Shown: piece by piece, positions 38,885 to 48,921 of the stretch
How the letters are laid out: every line of letters begins with the position of its first letter
Numbering within the stretch: position 1 is the stretch's first letter
Assembly: GCA_027076325.1 (NCBI GenBank)
Contig: JALTJZ010000046.1
Span: forward strand, 92,204 to 156,203
DNA length: 64,000 nucleotides
Source of the DNA: Chromatiales bacterium
GTDB taxonomy: Bacteria > Pseudomonadota > Gammaproteobacteria > UBA6429 > Thiohalophilaceae
Reading direction: 5' to 3'
Made by a program: the position numbers and the translations under genes
Notes under the pieces: generated by a model
What the model saw: the letters and a program-made list of their open reading frames with translations, nothing else
Database searches by the model: none
Told to the model about the DNA's origin: nothing

Positions 38885-38927
38885 ATTTTAACCATGCCAT
38901 CTGGTAATAAACCTTGACATTGATCAA
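38885..38927 (-). promoter_or_regulatory. FNR/Dnr-type box and -10 element for nirS
   Basis: TTGAC-ATTG-ATCAA at 38914-38927, with TAAAAT on the minus strand at 38885-38890, centred 33 bp away. The transcript would have a leader of about 180 nt before the nirS ATG. It lies just after the norD stop codon. Confidence 0.72.
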
Positions 38928-38953
38928 GACTCATACCAGAGTTCAAACTTTGG

Positions 38954-40855
38954 CTAATTTGTTAGCCGCGCATATAAGAGAGGAAGTTCACGAGGTAATT
39001 CAGAGGGTTTGCAAATCACAACAAAATTTTCAGCACCAAACATATAAGGTAAGTAGTCCCCACCTTTTTCATCGATGGTAACACAAAATGGTTGTAAGCC
39101 TTTTCGTCGTGCTTCAATTAAAGCCATGCGGGTATCTTCAATACCATATCTGCCATCATACAAATCCAGATCATTCGGCTTGCCATCGGTTAACAATAAA
39201 AGCAATTGCTGGCTGGCTGATTGTTTGCTTAATATTTCACTGGCTTGCCGAATTGCTGCACCCATGCGGGTGTAATAACCAGGCCTAATAGCGTTGATGC
39301 GACCACGTGAAATATTATTATGTGTTTCTTTAAAAGCCTTTAAGGTATGAAATCGAATATGCTGACGATAACGAGAAGAAAAACCATACATGGCAAACTG
39401 GTCACCAGTAGCAGAAAGTGCTTCGGCAAATAATAATAAGCTGTCACGTATAACATCAATAACACGTGCATTATCATTTATATAGGAGTCGGTCGACAGG
39501 GATAAATCGGCAAGCAACAAACAGGCCATATCACGAATACCACCACGAAATTCACAATACATACCCTGTTCACCAATCGCCTGCGATTGTTTCTGTTCGG
39601 TAACAAAGTCAAGGTAAGCATCAAGATCGATTTCACTGCCTTCATTCTGCCCCCGGTACCACATCCGTGAAGGTAGTAATGCTTCGAACTGACTGCGTAA
39701 TCGTTTTGCCGTGCTGCGTAATGCCAGTGGTAATTCGATCGATTCAGCAGAATCTGCAACCATCGATTGCAGGCAACAATGATCTTTAATTAATTCAGAT
39801 TTACGATAATCCCATTCTGGTAGTAATATACCATCACCTAATGGCGTGTCATCATTTTCAGAAGAAGGCAGGTCAAGATCAAAACGAATACGCTTTGCCG
39901 TGCTTTTACTATCACGTGCAACACTGAGTTGGTCAAGATCTTTTGCTGAGTCTTCTACCGATTCCAGATCTTCATCTTCATCTGTACTCCGATCAACCTT
40001 AATATACTCAGCCCAGCTAAATATATTTTCAAACCGACTCAAAATCAGCCCATCTTTCTCATCGGGCATTTCAACCTGTTCAGCACGATAACGACGTTCC
40101 TCTTCCGGATCCACTGTTTCACCCTCAGACTCTGAAATAAATTCATCCTGTAAGATAGACGTTGCTGTGCCGCAGTGGGGTGGAGAAGGGTGCAACCAGA
40201 GATAAACGGGCGCTGGCATATAAGTTTGATTTTCCATAGCCACATATTCAATGGCCTTACCCGGATTAGCTAACGCATTTTGAATAACGTATTCTAACTC
40301 GACTTCTTCTTTTTTTAATCCTTTATGATTGGGTCGTAAAGCCAACTGAGCCACCACCAGTCGTTCATAGCGTTCAAGCAACCCCTGGAAACGTGTTAAT
40401 ACTTTATAACTTAACCACTGGTTATATTGAATCCAGTTACTTTGAGCCTGTTTAATACCTGCGTCACCTGATGCCAGTGCAGCCAGCCACAGATAAAGAT
40501 CGTGGTTCAGTTTCTGCGTAGGAAAAACATCAATACAAGCAGGTAAGTTTAACGACGATTCATTCCGCCAACTTAGTTCAACATGCTTATGGCTACCCGC
40601 TACACGTTGTAACAAATTGCGACGTGTACCATATTCTGTTGCTACCGTTGACTCTATTTTAAGTGCACCATCACCACCTAATGCGCGAAACATAACAGCA
40701 ACACTGCGGCGGACATCATCCAGGTAAACAGCAGCGTCTGGGTAACGTTGGTTTGCAGTGTGGGTGATTAGACGATGCCACAAAAAACCAACATGTTCTT
40801 CTATTTCAACTACTCGATGTAAAGTCTGTATAAAACCGGGAGCCTTAAACACCAT
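38954..40855 (-). CDS. norD: nitric oxide reductase activation protein NorD
   Basis: A 633-residue cytoplasmic protein with a C-terminal von Willebrand A domain. The metal-binding MIDAS motif DLSLST is near residue 450, with GDQFAMYGFSS and LLTDGKPND following. The long N-terminal helical part and an acidic middle (EDEDLESVEDSA) match NorD. NorD works with the MoxR-type ATPase NorQ to insert iron or assemble NorBC. The start shares one base with the polyferredoxin stop (TAATG). Confidence 0.93.
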   Translation of the reverse strand: MVFKAPGFIQTLHRVVEIEEHVGFLWHRLITHTANQRYPDAAVYLDDVRRSVAVMFRALGGDGALKIESTVATEYGTRRNLLQRVAGSHKHVELSWRNESSLNLPACIDVFPTQKLNHDLYLWLAALASGDAGIKQAQSNWIQYNQWLSYKVLTRFQGLLERYERLVVAQLALRPNHKGLKKEEVELEYVIQNALANPGKAIEYVAMENQTYMPAPVYLWLHPSPPHCGTATSILQDEFISESEGETVDPEEERRYRAEQVEMPDEKDGLILSRFENIFSWAEYIKVDRSTDEDEDLESVEDSAKDLDQLSVARDSKSTAKRIRFDLDLPSSENDDTPLGDGILLPEWDYRKSELIKDHCCLQSMVADSAESIELPLALRSTAKRLRSQFEALLPSRMWYRGQNEGSEIDLDAYLDFVTEQKQSQAIGEQGMYCEFRGGIRDMACLLLADLSLSTDSYINDNARVIDVIRDSLLLFAEALSATGDQFAMYGFSSRYRQHIRFHTLKAFKETHNNISRGRINAIRPGYYTRMGAAIRQASEILSKQSASQQLLLLLTDGKPNDLDLYDGRYGIEDTRMALIEARRKGLQPFCVTIDEKGGDYLPYMFGAENFVVICKPSELPRELPLLYARLTN

Positions 40856-41802
40856 TAGCGATCACTCTCCTGTAAGGCAGACTGCCCACTCTGCCATGCA
40901 AGTAATGAAAGCCTGTCTCTTTTTAACTGTACTTGCTCACAGGCATCAAGACATCGCGCGCACTCGGTACAGTTAAACATATGACGTTTAATAGAACGTG
41001 GTTTAAGGCGCATCGGGCATTCATCTTCGCAAGCAACGTAGCACCCCTGACACTGCACTGCATTTTCTCGGTCAAAACTAACAACCATAGCACGCTTGTT
41101 TGCCATCCATACCAGGCTCTGGAAAACACCAACTGCACAGGCAAAACGGCAAAATAAGTGGCGTGCAAACATAAATTCAATCATTAATAAAAATGTTGCC
41201 ACACCAATAAACAGCATCTGGTTTCGTGTTAAACTGAAATGCGCAAGATTATAATAAATCTCTTTGGGGGGTAATAAGTAAGTAAGGAAAACAACCGCCC
41301 ATATAAAAGCAAACCCGGCTACCGCAATAAAAACCAGCCACCAATACCTTTTATCGGTTTTAACCTCTGCACCATCAAGCCGATACAGTGATTTCGATTT
41401 ATCCCACAAACTGAACTTACCCGTTGCTTTTCGCATTATGCTATTTATCATTTCTACAACAGAAAAATGCGGACAAAGCCAGCCACAATAAAGACGCCCA
41501 TATTTCCACGACACCCAGCCAAACAGCAGAACAAGTCCTAACAGCGGTAAAAAAGCACGGGTAATAATATTAAACACTGCCTCAGCAGCCGTACCTTCAC
41601 CTGCCTGCAACGCTTCTAAACCCAGCGTCCAGTTTTGTCCAAAAAATATAAAATGCCCTAGATTCAGATCCAGCCTGAATAAATCCAGAATGGGGGCAAA
41701 AATAAACAGTATAAAAAACCCGGTTTGAAAAATTCGTCGTTTTAACTGCAATCTTACACCTGCTGAAGCCGTTGTTTCCGCTATGCAAGAAAAAGAAGCC
41801 AT
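40855..41802 (-). CDS. membrane polyferredoxin (NapH/NosR/CcoG-like)
   Basis: A 315-residue inner-membrane protein with about five helices. It has two membrane-flanking cysteine motifs, YCGWLCPH near residue 105 and LFCRFACAVG near 218, the NapH/NosR/CcoG pattern. At its C-terminal end two [4Fe-4S] motifs follow, CQGCYVACEDECP and CTECARCLDACE. Proteins of this type move electrons from quinol to periplasmic acceptors or serve assembly of copper or iron enzymes. Its place in the nor operon, between the 138-residue membrane protein and norD, suggests a role in NorBC maturation or in its redox supply. Confidence 0.83.
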   Translation of the reverse strand: MASFSCIAETTASAGVRLQLKRRIFQTGFFILFIFAPILDLFRLDLNLGHFIFFGQNWTLGLEALQAGEGTAAEAVFNIITRAFLPLLGLVLLFGWVSWKYGRLYCGWLCPHFSVVEMINSIMRKATGKFSLWDKSKSLYRLDGAEVKTDKRYWWLVFIAVAGFAFIWAVVFLTYLLPPKEIYYNLAHFSLTRNQMLFIGVATFLLMIEFMFARHLFCRFACAVGVFQSLVWMANKRAMVVSFDRENAVQCQGCYVACEDECPMRLKPRSIKRHMFNCTECARCLDACEQVQLKRDRLSLLAWQSGQSALQESDR

Positions 41803-41806
41803 TAAA

Positions 41807-42223
41807 CTACCCTGAACATTTCCACCCTATTAACGGGTAATGGTAATGCCTTCCATTCATTGCGCGAGTTAAAGCAAAGGTACCAAACATAATAAACGCC
41901 GTATGAATGGATGCTAAATACAGAATCACAATAACCCATACTGCAGGAGAATCATAACCACCAAAAAATAGAATCAGGGCATTAACAAATACCAGCATAA
42001 CCCACGACCATAGACTAGCAATAAATGCCTGACGTACATGACAACGTGCTAAAGAAATCGCATGGTTTTTATAACGAAGATACAACCCCGATAATATAAT
42101 AAAACCAATAACGGGCAGAAACACCAGATTAAGCAGAAAGAATAATTCAGCAGCAACTGCCACAACCTGACCAGGGTACTCTTCTATTGATGATGAGTTG
42201 TTTTCATTGTCCGAATGTTGCAT
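41807..42223 (-). CDS. small membrane protein in the nor operon, unknown
   Basis: A 138-residue protein with about three transmembrane helices and a cytoplasmic HVRQAF motif after the first, a layout resembling DUF4870 proteins. The end GRHYHYPLIG also resembles that family. It is not NorE, which is longer and heme-copper oxidase subunit III-like. A GGAGG sequence sits 7 bases before the ATG, and the start overlaps the end of norQ by 20 bp. It may help assemble NorBC, but the sequence does not show how. Confidence 0.7.
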   Translation of the reverse strand: MQHSDNENNSSSIEEYPGQVVAVAAELFFLLNLVFLPVIGFIILSGLYLRYKNHAISLARCHVRQAFIASLWSWVMLVFVNALILFFGGYDSPAVWVIVILYLASIHTAFIMFGTFALTRAMNGRHYHYPLIGWKCSG

Positions 42224-43022
42224 AAACCACCTCCATTAAGGCAGTCACTGTCTCTTCATCATCGGTTAAGGGCTCAATTAACGCTGCACGACAGGCTTCA
42301 ACCGGATCAAAACCACCAGCTATCAATGTTGCAGTGTAAATTAACAAGCGAGTACTGGCACTTTCTTCCAGATCATGATCTTTTAAGGCGCGCAGTGCGC
42401 GCGCTAACGATACCAGTTGTTTAGCCTGATATTCTTCTATACCAGTTTCAGCAACTACAATTTCCTGTTCCCTGTTAGCCGCAGGATAAGAAAAACGCAT
42501 TGAAACAAAACGTTGCCGTGTACTCGGCTTCATCCCTTTTAATAAATTCTGATAGCCAGGGTTATAAGACACCACCAGCATAAATCCCGGCGGTGCTTTC
42601 AGGGTTTCACCAGTACGTTCTACAGGCAATATACGACGGTCATCAGAAAGCGGATGTAATACAACGGTTGTATCCTTACGTGCTTCAACAATTTCATCCA
42701 GGTAACAGATACCGCCTTCGCGTACTGCTTTTGTTAATGGCCCGTCCACCCAGTAAGTTGAACCTTCGCCAATAAGATGACGCCCTACCAGATCAGCCGC
42801 AGTTAAATCATCATGGCAAGCAACGGTATAAAGTGGTCGATTCAGTTTATTTGCCATGTAACGAATAAAGCGGGTCTTACCACATCCCGTTGGTCCCTTA
42901 ATTAAAAGAGGCAGTTGATTTTTCCAGGCAAATTCAAACAACGCTTCTTCATTGCCATTTAATAAATAAAATGGAACATCCTCTTCCACAGCCAGGCTTA
43001 CGCCGCTTACCGGGTTAGTCAT
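42204..43022 (-). CDS. norQ: MoxR-type AAA+ ATPase NorQ
   Basis: A 272-residue cytoplasmic ATPase. The start at 43022 is preferred, with AGGAG 9 bases upstream; a longer frame begins 14 codons earlier. Walker A GPTGCGKT is at about residues 43-50, Walker B ICYLDEIVEARKD near 100, and the sensor VVSYNPGYQ follows. NorQ activates cytochrome c NO reductase together with the VWA protein NorD. The gene is separated from norB by a 103-bp gap holding a strong hairpin. Confidence 0.92.
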   Translation of the reverse strand: MTNPVSGVSLAVEEDVPFYLLNGNEEALFEFAWKNQLPLLIKGPTGCGKTRFIRYMANKLNRPLYTVACHDDLTAADLVGRHLIGEGSTYWVDGPLTKAVREGGICYLDEIVEARKDTTVVLHPLSDDRRILPVERTGETLKAPPGFMLVVSYNPGYQNLLKGMKPSTRQRFVSMRFSYPAANREQEIVVAETGIEEYQAKQLVSLARALRALKDHDLEESASTRLLIYTATLIAGGFDPVEACRAALIEPLTDDEETVTALMEVVYATFGQ

Positions 43023-43081
43023 TGAACTTCTCCTGTGAAAAACCTGATCAACAGGCCATTTCACTCATTGCAAATCAAACA

Positions 43082-43109
43082 CCGGGGTCTTTATAAATAA
43101 AGACCTCGG
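43082..43109 (-). terminator. intercistronic hairpin between norB and norQ
   Basis: CCGGGGTCTTTAT (43082-43094) pairs with ATAAAGACCTCGG (43097-43109), 12 of 13 matched. It sits 17 bp past the norB stop and has only a short T-rich segment after it. It may cause partial termination or protect the norCB message. Confidence 0.55.
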
Positions 43110-43125
43110 GTTGATTCACTCAAGT

Positions 43126-44954
<1,829 letters not shown>

Positions 44955-44988
44955 AAGCTGAACTCCCCTTATCCAAAATAATTTTGCT

Positions 44989-45031
44989 AATTTACCCATA
45001 CCGGGAAATCAATATCCTTGACTTACGTCAA
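44989..45031 (-). promoter_or_regulatory. FNR/Dnr-type box and -10 element for norC
   Basis: TTGAC-TTAC-GTCAA at 45018-45031 is a perfect half-site palindrome. On the minus strand TAAATT (44989-44994) is centred 33 bp away, and norC starts 70 bp from the box centre, as in a class II activated promoter. Confidence 0.78.
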
Positions 45032-45120
45032 GACCAATTATGCTGTGAACAAAAAGGAGACCGACATAGCGCGGTTAACATGAATAATGACAAGAAAAAT
45101 AAGAAGGATAAAAAATTTAA

Positions 45121-45804
45121 CTACAGCAATGCACGAAGGCCATCAACGTCCAGTAAAGTAATATCATTACCATGAACTTCGATATAGCCCTTTTTGCTTA
45201 ACTGCATCATAATTCGGGAAAAAGTTTCCGGTGTAATCGATAAGCGTGAAGCAATAATATTTTTTGGTATACTTAAATGAATAGCCGATAACTCGGTCAC
45301 ACTATCGGGAAGTTGCCCTAATAAATAAACAACAAGCCGGTAGGTTGCATTATGCAAAGTAAGGTTATCAATTTCATTCACTCTTGCATGCAGGTGTTTT
45401 CCCATAATAGCCAGTAAACGAAAGCAGGTTTCTCTGGAATTTCCAAGCAAATTGCGAAAAAAACGGATATCAAAACGAAAAACTTCACTTTCAATAATCG
45501 ATTCCGCACTCACAGGATAAATATGCTCCGGCATAAACATCACCGCTTCTGCAAACGTTTGATTAGGGTAAATGATTTCAACTACTTTCTCATCTCCATC
45601 CTGAGACAAAAAAAATAATTTTATCTGCCCACGATGCAACATATAAAAATGTTCAGCGGGAGAATCTCTTTCAAATAAAGTTGTTTTAGGTGGCAAAGCC
45701 ATTTTTTTTGTTGTTGAAAAAATAGCCTCAAGCTGAGAATCGTCCAGCGCCTGAAATAACGGAATATGTTTAAATTCATCAAAAATAATACGATTAAATT
45801 CCAT
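45121..45804 (-). CDS. dnr: Dnr-type Crp/Fnr transcription regulator
   Basis: A protein of about 227 residues. A cyclic-nucleotide-binding fold (YMLHRGQIKLFFLSQDGDE) is followed by a long dimer helix and a winged helix whose recognition part is ASRLSITPETFSRIM, of the FNR/Dnr type with the Glu and Ser-Arg that read TTGAT. The [4Fe-4S] cysteines of FNR are absent, leaving a single Cys, so this is an NO-responsive Dnr-like protein and not FNR. ATG at 45804 is preferred over an upstream TTG. It probably activates the boxes at 31391, 38914, 45018 and 45840. Confidence 0.88.
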   Translation of the reverse strand: MEFNRIIFDEFKHIPLFQALDDSQLEAIFSTTKKMALPPKTTLFERDSPAEHFYMLHRGQIKLFFLSQDGDEKVVEIIYPNQTFAEAVMFMPEHIYPVSAESIIESEVFRFDIRFFRNLLGNSRETCFRLLAIMGKHLHARVNEIDNLTLHNATYRLVVYLLGQLPDSVTELSAIHLSIPKNIIASRLSITPETFSRIMMQLSKKGYIEVHGNDITLLDVDGLRALL

Positions 45805-45839
45805 AACCAAATTCTATTCGTGTTAAAGGCCTGGGTAAC

Positions 45840-45883
45840 TTGACCTTAATCAAGGACAAGCACATATAAAACAGCGTTAATAT
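45840..45883 (+). promoter_or_regulatory. FNR/Dnr-type box and -10 element before the thioredoxin-like gene
   Basis: TTGAC-CTTA-ATCAA at 45840-45853. TAATAT on the plus strand at 45878-45883 is centred 34 bp away, fitting a class II promoter for the thioredoxin-like gene at 45936. The box is only 42 bp from the dnr start, so a role in dnr control is also possible. Confidence 0.65.
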
Positions 45884-45935
45884 GCTAACAGATTCTGCTT
45901 AAGTCCACACAATAATTATGGAGAATTCATAATAT

Positions 45936-46199
45936 ATGAAGTTGATATTGCTATTAGCCGGCTCCTATTCTTCTTGCGTAAAAACACAACAAATATGGCA
46001 GGAAACATGTACAAAGCAAAATATTGAACTTGAAGTGATTGATTTAGAACATACACAGGGGCAAACGCTGGCGAATCAGCTTAACCTAAAGTCATTCCCG
46101 GCTTTAATTCTAAATCAGAAAGTCATTGCGGTCGGAAACCCGGACAAGCAAAAAGCAGAAAAAATAGCGGCAGGCTTAATGGCAAATATGGCAAGCTAA
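45936..46199 (+). CDS. small thioredoxin-fold protein with a single active-site Cys
   Basis: An 87-residue cytoplasmic protein. LLLAGSYSSCVKTQQIW has the position of the thioredoxin CxxC, but only one Cys is present in that motif (SSCVKT), and a second Cys (ETCTKQ) follows ten residues later. The cis-Pro loop SFPALIL is kept, and KVIAVGNP follows. This could act as a monothiol redox protein or a scaffold. It is divergent from dnr, with an FNR/Dnr-type box and a suitably placed -10 upstream, which suggests membership of the denitrification regulon. Confidence 0.7.
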   Translation: MKLILLLAGSYSSCVKTQQIWQETCTKQNIELEVIDLEHTQGQTLANQLNLKSFPALILNQKVIAVGNPDKQKAEKIAAGLMANMAS

Positions 46200-46498
46200 A
46201 AAAGGCCTGCTTAAAAATACAGGTATCCATACTGGAATAAAACGCGGTCATTGCGCAGCAACAACGTGAGGGCGGCAATCTTAAATTGACAACCTTTAAT
46301 GATAAGATTACCGTGTCAACACTGAGAAACACCTGTTTTCCAGTGTTTCCTCGCAAAGACAGGCAAGGCTGATTTTGAGAAAATTTTAGTCCTGGCAAGG
46401 CATTTTTTACGTATCAATGCATTCCATTGGTAGTAAAAAATAACGCTGGCAGGGCTAAAATTAGCCAAAATAAGACAATAGATGAAAGATCAACAGCC
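46200..46498. other. intergenic region, no gene seen
   Basis: About 300 bp between the thioredoxin-like gene and fxsA, which converge here. It holds a degenerate TCATTGCG...GGCAATCT repeat at 46247-46283 and a weak hairpin (GAAACAC with GTGTTTC) near 46330, without a T-run. No protein-like frame is seen. Confidence 0.5.
46247..46283. repeat. degenerate repeat of the TCATTGCG...GGCAATCT type
   Basis: A 37-bp copy with GGTCATTGCGCAGC at the left and GGCGGCAATCTT at the right, similar to the element at 12079. Identity is partial. Confidence 0.4.
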
Positions 46499-46963
46499 CT
46501 AGTCGTCATGAGAAATATATTCCCCCTCCAGCGTTTTTCTCGATGATGAGGATGACGCTCCATGACGTTTTCCGCGCGCATTAATATAAAATCCACCGCC
46601 AGAAATAACCCCATGCCTTAATATATAAGCAATAATCCATTGCCGTGCAAACGGGACTAACAGAATAAAGCCAATGGCATCAGTAAAAAAACCGGGAGTG
46701 AGCAGTAACGCACCGGCAAAAAATAACATCAAGCCTTCAAAGAGCGTGGTCGCGGGCATTTCACCACGCGCCATACTTTGCTGAGCCCGAGCAAGAATAG
46801 CAAAGCCTTGCAAGCGAAGTAACCACACACCAACAACTGCGGTTAACACAACTAAAACAACCGTCGGGAACGCACCAATACTATCACCTACTTTAATCAA
46901 CAGGTAAATTTCCAGTATTGGCACACTTAAGAACAATAACAGTAAGAGACGAAAAAGAGGCAT
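46499..46963 (-). CDS. fxsA: FxsA family membrane protein
   Basis: A 154-residue inner-membrane protein with about three helices. The N-terminal FRLLLLLFLSVPILEIYLL, then VVLTAVVGVWLLRLQG near residue 38, and LLLTPGFFTDAIGF near 85 are the FxsA signature. E. coli FxsA overproduction relieves phage T7 exclusion by the F plasmid; its normal function is unclear. The charged C-terminal tail (RGKRHGASSSSSRKT) is cytoplasmic. It is divergent from cutA. Confidence 0.88.
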   Translation of the reverse strand: MPLFRLLLLLFLSVPILEIYLLIKVGDSIGAFPTVVLVVLTAVVGVWLLRLQGFAILARAQQSMARGEMPATTLFEGLMLFFAGALLLTPGFFTDAIGFILLVPFARQWIIAYILRHGVISGGGFYINARGKRHGASSSSSRKTLEGEYISHDD

Positions 46964-47097
46964 ACAGTTTAAATGGGGGGTAATTTCAGAATTTAAAGCC
47001 TAAACCCTCACTTTTTTTGTATCTTTGTTTAACAAACGGGTTAAAAATAGCCTGAAAATTAACTATGATTAAATAAGCCCAAAACAAGAAAAATGGT

Positions 47098-47436
47098 ATG
47101 AAGTCACCTTATTATATAGCCCTGACCACTTGCCCTGATAACACGGTTGCAAACAATCTGGCACAACAGATTGTCAAACAGCAACTGGCCGCCTGCGTTA
47201 ATATTATTCCCAATATTCAATCTGTTTACCAATGGCAGGGGGAAATAGAAACAGACAACGAGTTACTACTTGTAATGAAAACACAACAGCAAACATTAAA
47301 AAGGCTGGAATTATTTATTCTGCAACACCACCCTTATGAGACACCTGAGTTTATCTGTATTAATATAGAATCCGGTACACAGGCTTATCTTAACTGGATA
47401 ACAAGCTCACTAAAAACAACCCTTAAAGATTTATAA
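47098..47436 (+). CDS. cutA: divalent cation tolerance protein CutA
   Basis: A 112-residue cytoplasmic protein of the CutA1 family, a ferredoxin-like trimer related to PII proteins. Conserved parts are LAACVNIIPNIQSVYQWQGE, with the conserved Cys, the ELLLVMKTQ segment, and HPYETPEFICINIESG near the C-terminus. The biochemical role of the family is not settled; tolerance to copper was its original phenotype. The stop overlaps the start of the HD-GYP gene by one base (TAATG). Confidence 0.94.
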   Translation: MKSPYYIALTTCPDNTVANNLAQQIVKQQLAACVNIIPNIQSVYQWQGEIETDNELLLVMKTQQQTLKRLELFILQHHPYETPEFICINIESGTQAYLNWITSSLKTTLKDL

Positions 47437-48689
47437 TGAAGAAAAAAATTAAAGTGCTCCCTGAGTTTCTTACTCAAGGGATGTATGTCACTGAACTGGA
47501 TCGCCCGTGGCTGGACTCGCCTTTTTTGTTTCAGGGCTTTTTAATTAATAGCCATTCACTTTTAGACGAAGTGAAAACCGTTTGTGAATTTGTTTATATT
47601 GATGCCGAACTTTCCGATTCCGATATACGTGGCCAGCTTCAGGTGCTTGCAAGCCGCCCGTCTACCCGCATAAAAAAAATAACGCAAAAAAAACCATCCC
47701 ATCAACCCGATGAAAGCGAACATACAAATTATATAAAAAAATTACGCCAGTCACGGGTTACTTTTGACAACACCAGTCACTATATTCATCAGGCATTAGA
47801 AGATGCTCGCCTTGGTGCCAGCGTTGATACCGAAAAAGCCAAACAACTGGTGAGTGAGCTAGCCGATCAAATTTTAACAAACCAGCATGCACTGGTCTGG
47901 CTGACCTTTTTAAAAAGCCGTGATGAATACACGGCAAACCACTGCGTCAATGTTTGTATTCTGGCATTGAGTTTTGGCCGTTGCCTCGGAGTTAATAAGC
48001 AGCAACTCAAACAACTTGGCCTGGGCGGCTTACTGCACGATTTAGGCAAAATGCAAATCCCGGATAACATTTTAAACAAACCCGGTAAGTTAACGACTGA
48101 AGAATTCGAAACAATGAAGCAACACCCTGAACTCGGGTTCAGGCTTTTAAAAGATGAAAAAAATTTACCCATGGAAGTGCTGGATATTGTTTTGCACCAC
48201 CATGAGCGCAAACAGGCTCATGGTTACCCGGACAAACTAACCAAAGACAATATCCCGCTACTCACTCAAATCATTTCGATTATTGATGTTTATGATGCTA
48301 TCACCAGTGACCGCTGTTACCATGATGGCATTTCACCTCACGATGCGCTCAATAGTATTTATAAATGGGCTGAAAAAGACTTTGACAAGGAACTAATCGA
48401 AAGCCTGATACTGTGTTTAGGGATCTACCCAATTGGCAGTTTAGTGGAACTCAATAACGGAATGGTCGGTGTGGTTATTTCAGCAAGTCAATCGGCACGC
48501 CTGCGGCCAATGATTATGTTGGTACTGGATAAAAACAAGCGCTACTTTAAAAAACGTAAAATTTTAAATCTTGCAAACCCGCGCTGGCGTCAAGGCGCCC
48601 GCGCTATCGAAATAGACCAAATTCTTAGCCCGAATAGTTATGACATAAATATTAAACAAATTATTGAGGAAGAATCACGCACTTTATAA
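47436..48689 (+). CDS. HD-GYP domain phosphodiesterase with DUF3391
   Basis: A 417-residue signalling protein. The first 120 or so residues match DUF3391 (LTQGMYVTELDRPWLDSPF). The HD-GYP domain, which cleaves cyclic di-GMP, has HDLGK near 201 and HHHERKQAHGYPDKL near 253. Compared with the common HHERWDGSGYP, two residues around the GYP motif differ (Gln and Ala in place of Asp and Gly), which may affect metal or substrate handling. The protein is cytoplasmic. It is translationally coupled to cutA, with no obvious functional link. Confidence 0.9.
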   Translation: MKKKIKVLPEFLTQGMYVTELDRPWLDSPFLFQGFLINSHSLLDEVKTVCEFVYIDAELSDSDIRGQLQVLASRPSTRIKKITQKKPSHQPDESEHTNYIKKLRQSRVTFDNTSHYIHQALEDARLGASVDTEKAKQLVSELADQILTNQHALVWLTFLKSRDEYTANHCVNVCILALSFGRCLGVNKQQLKQLGLGGLLHDLGKMQIPDNILNKPGKLTTEEFETMKQHPELGFRLLKDEKNLPMEVLDIVLHHHERKQAHGYPDKLTKDNIPLLTQIISIIDVYDAITSDRCYHDGISPHDALNSIYKWAEKDFDKELIESLILCLGIYPIGSLVELNNGMVGVVISASQSARLRPMIMLVLDKNKRYFKKRKILNLANPRWRQGARAIEIDQILSPNSYDINIKQIIEEESRTL

Positions 48690-48921
48690 TCGTTAGGGTA
48701 TTAAGCATTTTTGACAAAATTGGCTAATATGTGCAAAAACCCTGCAAAATAACCGTAATCACTCAAATTTTTTGTATTTAAGCCACTGGCCGTGTACTTT
48801 ATACTATAGAATACTTGAACTTAGGCTATAGACAATGGTCTTTAAGTCTACGAATCATTTTCGTACCCCAAAATTATAATGAATGCTGGCAACATTGGCT
48901 CGCCCCAATAGGACTACTTAT

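Noticed and set aside
43111..43124. TTGATTCACTCAAG between norB and norQ as another FNR/Dnr-type box.
   Set aside because: The second half-site is out of register and lacks the ATCAA sequence.
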